The notes beneath the pieces were generated by a model. The model was not told the DNA's origin. It made no database searches and was given only the letters and a program-made list of their open reading frames with translations. Below are positions 53,877-58,744 of a DNA stretch of 58,744 nucleotides, one piece after another; positions within the stretch are counted from its first letter, which is position 1, and each line of letters opens with the position of its first letter. The DNA is from Pseudomonadota bacterium (GTDB taxonomy: Bacteria; Myxococcota_A; UBA9160; PR03): positions 1 through 58,744 of the forward strand of contig QEVM01000006.1 of the NCBI GenBank assembly GCA_003576805.1, given 5' to 3'. The position numbers and the translations under genes were made by a program.

Positions 53877-54596
53877 CTAGCGCGCCGCTTCGAGGGCGCG
53901 TTGGACCCGCTCGACCAGCGCCTCGAGCATCGGCCGTGCGGCGAGCATGCGCCGTCCGCCCGGGATGTGACCGTCGGCGACGCTCTGCAGGAACGCGACG
54001 ACGGTCAGGTCGGCGCGGCTCGGGCGGTCGGCATAGAAGAACGGGCGATTGCCGAGGAAGCCGATCAGGTCGTCGAGGCGGCGCTCGAACTCGACGTCGA
54101 TCTGCCCGAGCGCGGCGTCGCCGGCGCGCTCGCTCATCGCCTCGCGCACGCGCCCGAGGATCCCGAGCCGCGCCAGCTCGCCGATGCGCGCGCTCGTGCC
54201 GCTGGTCGGGTGCCCGGCGAGGCCCGGCACGTCGAAGAGCGCGCGCAGCCAGCGCAGCCAGTAGTAGTAGAAGGTCTCGCCCGTCCAGTGCTCGAGCGCG
54301 CGCTGCGCGCGCGCGGTGCGCGGGTCGCGCGCGACGAGCGGCGGATCGGGATGGCGCTCGTCGAGCCAGTCGAGGATGCGCTCGGAGTGCGCGACGCGCG
54401 TGCCGTCGCAGTCCATCACCGGCAGCAGGCCCGTCTCGGGATTCCAGCGATGGAAGTCCTCGGGCTGGCTCGGCTCGACCACCTCGTAGGGCAGCCGCTT
54501 CATCGCGAGCGCGAAGCCGACCTTGGTCACGAACGGCGCCTGCGCCGGTCCGTAGACGACGATCTTCGGCGCGGCCGCGGTGGGTCGTGCGCTCAC
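53877..54596 (-). CDS. glutathione S-transferase family protein
   Basis: The 239-residue product has a GST N-domain (KIVVYGPAQAPFVTKVGFALAMKRLPYEVVEPSQ, in particular the GLLPVMDCDG strand and AHSERILDWLDE helix). An all-helical C-domain with FFYADRPSRADLTVVAFLQ follows. The canonical Ser/Cys after the first strand is replaced by a Gln-Ala-Pro stretch. The GTG start overlaps the stop of dnaJ as GTGA. Together with the DnaJ-like and E2-like genes it forms one coupled operon. Substrate unknown. Confidence 0.88.
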   Translation of the reverse strand: MSARPTAAAPKIVVYGPAQAPFVTKVGFALAMKRLPYEVVEPSQPEDFHRWNPETGLLPVMDCDGTRVAHSERILDWLDERHPDPPLVARDPRTARAQRALEHWTGETFYYYWLRWLRALFDVPGLAGHPTSGTSARIGELARLGILGRVREAMSERAGDAALGQIDVEFERRLDDLIGFLGNRPFFYADRPSRADLTVVAFLQSVADGHIPGGRRMLAARPMLEALVERVQRALEAAR

Positions 54597-55552
54597 GTCT
54601 CCCAGTCCTTGCGGATGCCGGGCGGATCGAAAGCCGCGAGCGCGCGCAGCTTCTCCGTCGCCTCGGCGTCGAGGCCGACCGGCACGCGGATCTGCACGGT
54701 CGCGTAGAGGTCGCCGCGCGCGCCGCTCTTCGGGTCGGCGATGCCCTTGCCGCGCAGCCGCAGCCGGCGGCCCGAGTCGGAGCCGGCCGGCACGCTGACC
54801 GTCGCGGTGCCTTCGAGCGTCGGGATCTCGATGCGCGCGCCGAGCGTCGCCTCGGCGATCGTCACCGGGAGGTCGAGCAGGATGTTGCGGCCGTCGCGGC
54901 GGAAGAAGGCGTGCGGTCGCACGCGGATGCGCGCGTACAGGTCGCCCGGCGGTCCGCCGCCGCCGCCCTCGGCGCCCTTGCCGGGCACGCGGATGCGCCC
55001 GCCCTCGTCGACGCCCGGCGGGATGCGCACGCTGACGCGCTCGATCTGCGGATTTCCGGCGGCGTCGGGCCGCGCGACGCTGAGCTGCCTGGTGGTGCCG
55101 CGCGCCGCTTCGAGGAAGTCGAGCTCGAGCGCGACCTCGAGGTCCTCGCCGCGCCACGCCATCGTCGCGCGCCGGCCGCCCGCGCGGCCGCGCGCGCTGC
55201 GCGCGCCGCCGAACATCGTGCCGAGCAGGTCCTCGAACGGCATGCCGAAGCCCTCGGGACCCGGTCCGCCGAAGCCGCCCATCTGCTGCGCCGCGCGCGC
55301 CGCGTTGGCGTCGAAGCCCGCCTCGAGCGAGACGTCGCCGAACTCGTCGTAGAGCTTTCGCTTCTCGGTGTCGGACAGGACCGCGTAGGCCTCCGACACC
55401 TGCTTGAAGCGGTCCTCCGCGGCGCCGTCGCCCGGATTCACGTCCGGGTGGTGCTTGCGCGCGAGCTGGCGGTAGGCCTTGCGGATGGTGTCGGCGTCGG
55501 CGTCTCGCGGCACGCCGAGCACGGCGTAGAGATCGCGGCGCTTGGCGGCCAA
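54593..55552 (-). CDS. DnaJ/CbpA-like J-domain co-chaperone
   Basis: The 319-residue protein has a J domain with HPD at 35-37, a Gly/Phe-rich linker (about 85-110) and two C-terminal beta domains (RIPPGVDEGGRIRVPGKG and the later GSDSGRRLRLRGKG). The cysteine-rich zinc domain is missing, so it is of the CbpA/DnaJ class II type. It stimulates an Hsp70 (DnaK), which is not encoded in the window. The start is a TTG at 55552 directly after the TAG of the E2-like gene, with GGAGAAG upstream; the J domain begins at once, so no other start fits. It overlaps the GST gene downstream by 4 bases. Confidence 0.93.
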   Translation of the reverse strand: MAAKRRDLYAVLGVPRDADADTIRKAYRQLARKHHPDVNPGDGAAEDRFKQVSEAYAVLSDTEKRKLYDEFGDVSLEAGFDANAARAAQQMGGFGGPGPEGFGMPFEDLLGTMFGGARSARGRAGGRRATMAWRGEDLEVALELDFLEAARGTTRQLSVARPDAAGNPQIERVSVRIPPGVDEGGRIRVPGKGAEGGGGGPPGDLYARIRVRPHAFFRRDGRNILLDLPVTIAEATLGARIEIPTLEGTATVSVPAGSDSGRRLRLRGKGIADPKSGARGDLYATVQIRVPVGLDAEATEKLRALAAFDPPGIRKDWET

Positions 55553-56356
55553 CTACGACTTCTCCGGGTGCTCGAGCCACTCCTTGACGGCGCCCAGCGA
55601 GCGTGCCGCGTAGAGCCCGTCCTCGATGCGCTCGTCGAAGGTGATCTTGATGGTGACCCTGCGCCGGCCGTCCGCGCCGCGCTCGAAGCGCCCGATCACG
55701 AGGAACGCGCCGATGTTCCCGTGCTCCCACAGATGGTGGTAGCCGCCCTCGAGCCCGACCGAGCCGAGGTTCGCGACGAAGACGGACGCGTAGAGGGGAT
55801 CCGAGTCGATCATCGCGCGCGGCAGCAGGCCGAAGCGGTCGGCGAGGTGCGCGGCGCCCATCGCGAGCCGGATCAGCGGCACCGGCAGCCGCAGCATCCA
55901 GTCCACCTCGTGGTCGGAGGTGGTCTTCTTGCCCGAGCGGCCCGCGGAGAGCTTGTCGTAGATCTGGTCGGCCAGCTCGACGACGCTCGCGTTCGGGTCG
56001 AAGCGCTGCTTCACGGTGATGACGGGCGCGTCGTCGTCGAAGGCGACCTTCGCGCTGAACGAGAGCCAGATGCCGTCGCGCTGCCACAGCCGTCCGCCCG
56101 CGACGAAGCGGTTCATGCGCGGCCGCTCGTGCAGCACGCGGACGAGCGCGTGCAGCACGAGATGGAAGAACGTGATCGGCCGCTTCTCGGGGCGCGCCGC
56201 GTTGAGCTCCGCGAGGTACGCGAACGACTCCTCGGCGTCGACGTCGTACGAGAACCAGAACATCGACTCGGGGCGCCGCGGCGAGATGAACGGCATGAAG
56301 CGGCGCAGCGCGGGGACGTCGCGAGCGAGGGTGGCGTCGGGGCGGCGGCCGAACAT
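55553..56356 (-). CDS. 2-oxoacid dehydrogenase E2-like acyltransferase domain protein, catalytic His absent
   Basis: The 267-residue product has the chloramphenicol-acetyltransferase-like fold of the E2 catalytic domain: FFHLVLHALVRVLHERPRMN, then WLSFSAKVAFDDDAPVITV, and the C-terminal active-site region TFDERIEDG at 239-247. In true E2 enzymes this reads DHRxxDG; here Glu242 replaces the catalytic His while Asp246-Gly247 remain. No lipoyl or E1/E3-binding domain is present. The ATG at 56356 has GGAG upstream. It is the first gene of a coupled operon with dnaJ and gst. It may be a non-acyltransferase member of the fold. Confidence 0.87.
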   Translation of the reverse strand: MFGRRPDATLARDVPALRRFMPFISPRRPESMFWFSYDVDAEESFAYLAELNAARPEKRPITFFHLVLHALVRVLHERPRMNRFVAGGRLWQRDGIWLSFSAKVAFDDDAPVITVKQRFDPNASVVELADQIYDKLSAGRSGKKTTSDHEVDWMLRLPVPLIRLAMGAAHLADRFGLLPRAMIDSDPLYASVFVANLGSVGLEGGYHHLWEHGNIGAFLVIGRFERGADGRRRVTIKITFDERIEDGLYAARSLGAVKEWLEHPEKS

Positions 56357-56478
56357 GGGGCTCTCCAGCGGGAAATCGGGCTCGATCGGGCGCGCGTCGC
56401 GAGCGCAGCGGCGGCTCGGGCGACGACGTCGGTCGGGCGCGAACGGTTCGCAGAACCGATCGGGTAGCTTAGCCGCCG

Positions 56479-57678
56479 ATGCCGTACGCCGCCGCGCTCG
56501 CCGCAGCCGCCGCACTCGTCCCGATGCTCGCGCTCGGCGCAGCCGCCGCGCGTGCGGCCGACGCGCCGGTCGAGGTCGTCGTGTCGGGACCGCACGACCG
56601 CGCGCTGGCGCACTGGATGCGCGCCGTGCGCGAAGGCGCGCTCCCGCGCGAGGGCGTCACGATCGTGCACGTCGACGCGCACCCCGATCTCTCGACGCCG
56701 CAGGGCCCGATGGCGCGCGGCTGGCGCGACGACGTCGCCGACGTGATGCGCCGCGTGCACATCGCGAGCTTCCAGCTCGCGGCGGTGCGGCTCGGCGTCG
56801 TGGACGAGATCGTCTGGCTGCGGCCGCGCTGGGCCGAGACGTTTCCCGACGGCGAGCGCAGCTTCCTGATGGGCGAGCTGCCGAACGGCGCGATCGCGGT
56901 CGACGATCCGAGCGATCACTACGTGCTCGACGAGGGCTGGGCGCCGACGGCGTCGCTCTCCGACACGCAGCCGGTTCGGCTGCGCGTGCTGCCGCTCGAC
57001 GAGGCGGCGGCGGGCGGCCTGCTCGCGGCGAGCCCGGTCGTGCTCGACGTCGACCTCGACGTGTTCGCGACGCGCAACCCGTCCGCCGAGCGGCTGCGCC
57101 GCGCGGGCTTCACGGACGCGGAGCTCGACGAGCTGCGCCGCATCTTCGCGCCGAGCGAGCTCGGGCTCGCCGCCGATCCGGCGACGCGCGTCGCCGAAGT
57201 GAACGCGCTGCTCGGCGCGGTCGGCGCGCTCGGCGCGGGCGACTGGCTCGCGCTGCCCGGCGCGCTCGCCGTGTTCTGGCAGCGCGGCATCGGACCGCGC
57301 GATCTGTGGTCGCTCTCGGGGCTCTTCGCGCGCGCGGCCGGCGATCCGACCGCCGTCGAAGCGCTGCTGCGCGACGGGCGCGAGGTCGTCGGCCTGCCCG
57401 AGCGGCGCGCCGACGCGGACGAGATCGAGCGCACCGCGCGGCAGATCGCGGCGCTCGTCGAGCGCGGCGCGCTGCGCCCCGCGCTCGTCACCATCGCGCG
57501 CTCGGTCGAGGACGGCTTCACGCCGCCCGAGGCGTGGCCGTCGATCGAGTGGACGCTGCTCAGCGAGCTCGGCCGCGTGCTGCCGGCCGGCTCGCGGATC
57601 CGCTTCGACGCGGGCGAGACGCCGGCGCCGCGCGGCGGCGCATCCGAGCTGCCGCAAGGCCACCCAGCGCTGCCGTGA
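56479..57678 (+). CDS. UPF0489-family arginase-like protein with signal peptide
   Basis: The 399-residue product begins with a likely signal peptide (to about residue 27, ARAA). Next comes the arginase/deacetylase-like metal motif HVDAHPDL (64-71), and a second acidic motif LDVDLDVF near 189-196. These are the two carboxylate/His clusters of the arginase fold as conserved in UPF0489. The reaction is unknown. Most members lack a signal peptide. Its 3' end overlaps the convergent lnt gene by 119 bases. It is divergent from the E2-like gene (122-base gap). Confidence 0.83.
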   Translation: MPYAAALAAAAALVPMLALGAAAARAADAPVEVVVSGPHDRALAHWMRAVREGALPREGVTIVHVDAHPDLSTPQGPMARGWRDDVADVMRRVHIASFQLAAVRLGVVDEIVWLRPRWAETFPDGERSFLMGELPNGAIAVDDPSDHYVLDEGWAPTASLSDTQPVRLRVLPLDEAAAGGLLAASPVVLDVDLDVFATRNPSAERLRRAGFTDAELDELRRIFAPSELGLAADPATRVAEVNALLGAVGALGAGDWLALPGALAVFWQRGIGPRDLWSLSGLFARAAGDPTAVEALLRDGREVVGLPERRADADEIERTARQIAALVERGALRPALVTIARSVEDGFTPPEAWPSIEWTLLSELGRVLPAGSRIRFDAGETPAPRGGASELPQGHPALP

Positions 57679-58744
57679 GCGCGAGCGCGAGCGGCGCGTC
57701 GCCGGTGCGCGCGTAGAGCGGCGGCGCGCCGGCCGCCGTCACCTCGGCGCGCAGCACGCCTTCCTCGAACGCGGGGATCGTCGCGACGACGCGGCCCGCG
57801 GCGTCGACGACGCCCGAGATCCCGGTGTTGGCGCCGCGCACGACCGCGCTGCGCGTCTCGACCGCGCGGAAGATCGCGTGGTCGAAGTGCATCTGGGGAT
57901 AGCCGCCGGGGCCGAACCAGGCGTCGTTCGAGACGTTCACGAGCAGCGCCGCGCCCGCCGCGCGGAAGCGGCGCACGAGCGCGGCGTCGGTGATCTCGAA
58001 GCAGACGGGCGCCGCGAGCGGGAGCGGCGCGGCGCCGAAGATCGTGGCGGTCGTGCCGGGCACGTACGGATCGCCCTTCACCACGTCGGGGATCAGCTTC
58101 GCGAGCCAGCCGAAGCCGGGCGGGTCGTACTCGGAGAACGGCACGAGGCGCTGCTTGTCGTAGCTTTCCGCCAATCCGGCGCCCGGAGCGAACAGCACCA
58201 CCGCGTTGGTGTGGCGGCCGTCCTTGGTGCGCGGCGCGCCGGTCACGATCGGCGCGCCGACCTCGTCGGCGAGCCGCGCGAGCTGGCGCACGAGGCCCGG
58301 CGTGTCGTCGAGGTCGATGTCCACGGCGGTCTCGGACCAGACGACGAGATCGATCGGCGCCTCCGCGACGAGCGCGCGCGTCGCCCGCTCGTGTCGCGCG
58401 ACGTTGCGCACCGCGGAGCCCGGCTGGAAGCGCTCGGCCTGCGGCACCGACGCCTGCACGACGCCGACGGCCACGCGCGCGCCGCCGCCGGCGTCGAAGC
58501 GCGCGAGTCGCGCGGCGCCGTAGCCGAGCCAGAGCGCCGCCACGAGCGCGGGCGCGACGAGCACGCGCGCGTCGCGGCGGCGCAGCGCGATGCCGGCGCC
58601 GCCCGCGATCGCGAGCAGCGCGAACGACACCGCGTACTGTCCGCCGGCGTCGGCGACCTGCACCGCGATCGGCCAGCGCGCGACCGTCTGCGCGGCGAGC
58701 AGCCACGGCACGCCGAGCAGCGCGCCGCGCACCCACTCGCCGAG
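57560..58744 (-). CDS. lnt: apolipoprotein N-acyltransferase, partial (runs off the right edge)
   Basis: The frame is open to the right edge, giving 394 residues of the C-terminal part. The first visible residues (LGEWVRG) match the conserved periplasmic TEWxRG of Lnt. The nitrilase-type catalytic triad is present: Glu in VVWSETAVD (about 58330), Lys in YDKQRLVPFSEYDP (about 58155) and Cys in PVCFEI (about 57997). Lnt adds the third acyl chain to lipoproteins in the inner membrane of Gram-negative bacteria. After the last membrane helix the protein has a long Arg/Ser/Ala tail encoded within the overlap with the UPF0489 gene. The N-terminal membrane helices lie outside the window. Confidence 0.94.
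   Translation of the reverse strand, partial: LGEWVRGALLGVPWLLAAQTVARWPIAVQVADAGGQYAVSFALLAIAGGAGIALRRRDARVLVAPALVAALWLGYGAARLARFDAGGGARVAVGVVQASVPQAERFQPGSAVRNVARHERATRALVAEAPIDLVVWSETAVDIDLDDTPGLVRQLARLADEVGAPIVTGAPRTKDGRHTNAVVLFAPGAGLAESYDKQRLVPFSEYDPPGFGWLAKLIPDVVKGDPYVPGTTATIFGAAPLPLAAPVCFEITDAALVRRFRAAGAALLVNVSNDAWFGPGGYPQMHFDHAIFRAVETRSAVVRGANTGISGVVDAAGRVVATIPAFEEGVLRAEVTAAGAPPLYARTGDAPLALALTAALGGLAAARMRRRAAPASRPRRSGSASRPAARGRAR

Overview
The window is a gene-dense, very GC-rich chromosomal segment with about 48 protein genes and no gene-free stretch above 300 bases. Five genes (one of them broken) encode exported proteins ending in PEP-CTERM sorting tags. Others carry MSCRAMM-like Asp/Cys repeats, thrombospondin-type-3 repeats or FG-GAP repeats. 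Together with a terminal apolipoprotein N-acyltransferase gene, this points to an aerobic Gram-negative bacterium of the Myxococcota / former Deltaproteobacteria type. That placement is an inference from gene content, not a phylogenetic result. I saw no rRNA, tRNA, CRISPR array, integrase or transposase.

Layout. (1) 1-12681, all on the minus strand: a molybdenum hydroxylase of the xanthine/CO dehydrogenase type (FAD, 2Fe-2S and Mo subunits), an FMN-binding split-barrel protein, hydantoinase/oxoprolinase subunits HyuA and HyuB, a CSLREA/PEP-CTERM surface protein, a Rid-family protein, a methyltransferase, a second PEP-CTERM protein and a partial MFS exporter. A MocR-type regulator (12749-14266) is transcribed divergently. 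The arrangement reads as a regulated catabolic operon for an N-heterocycle or cyclic amide. (2) 14280-30111: a secreted HExxH metallopeptidase, a Baeyer-Villiger monooxygenase, an exported lactonase-like metallo-beta-lactamase-fold protein, a GST, a thioesterase, PEP-CTERM and dimethylformamidase-like surface proteins, an epoxide-hydrolase-like enzyme, an AAA ATPase, a LOG protein, a doubly frameshifted PEP-CTERM gene and a luciferase-like monooxygenase. (3) 30170-35874: a small-protein/nucleotidyltransferase pair, then a tightly packed three-gene set of secreted proteins (two paralogous beta-propellers and a Het-C/phospholipase-like protein). (4) 36111-42010: a 2-hydroxyacid dehydrogenase, a DUF192 protein, RtcB RNA ligase with a zinc-ribbon partner, a hicBA toxin-antitoxin pair and acetoacetyl-CoA synthetase. 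(5) 42007-50478: a type I restriction-modification operon, hsdM-hsdS-fic-hsdR, of visibly lower GC, plus a divergent 221-residue protein I cannot identify. (6) 50488-58744: quinone oxidoreductase, nitroreductase, TetR regulator, a PEP-CTERM protein, an overlapping E2-like/DnaJ/GST operon, an exported UPF0489 protein and partial lnt.

Starts were often moved inward from the longest open frame using Shine-Dalgarno sites, ATGA/GTGA overlaps and the beginning of recognisable domains. Many of the long open frames antisense to these genes are composition artefacts of the high GC content. The strongest candidates for undescribed biology are the secreted beta-propeller/Het-C cluster, the MocR-hydantoinase-molybdenum hydroxylase operon, the Fic gene embedded in the restriction operon with its unknown divergent neighbour, and two CRP-type palindromes 16 kb apart.
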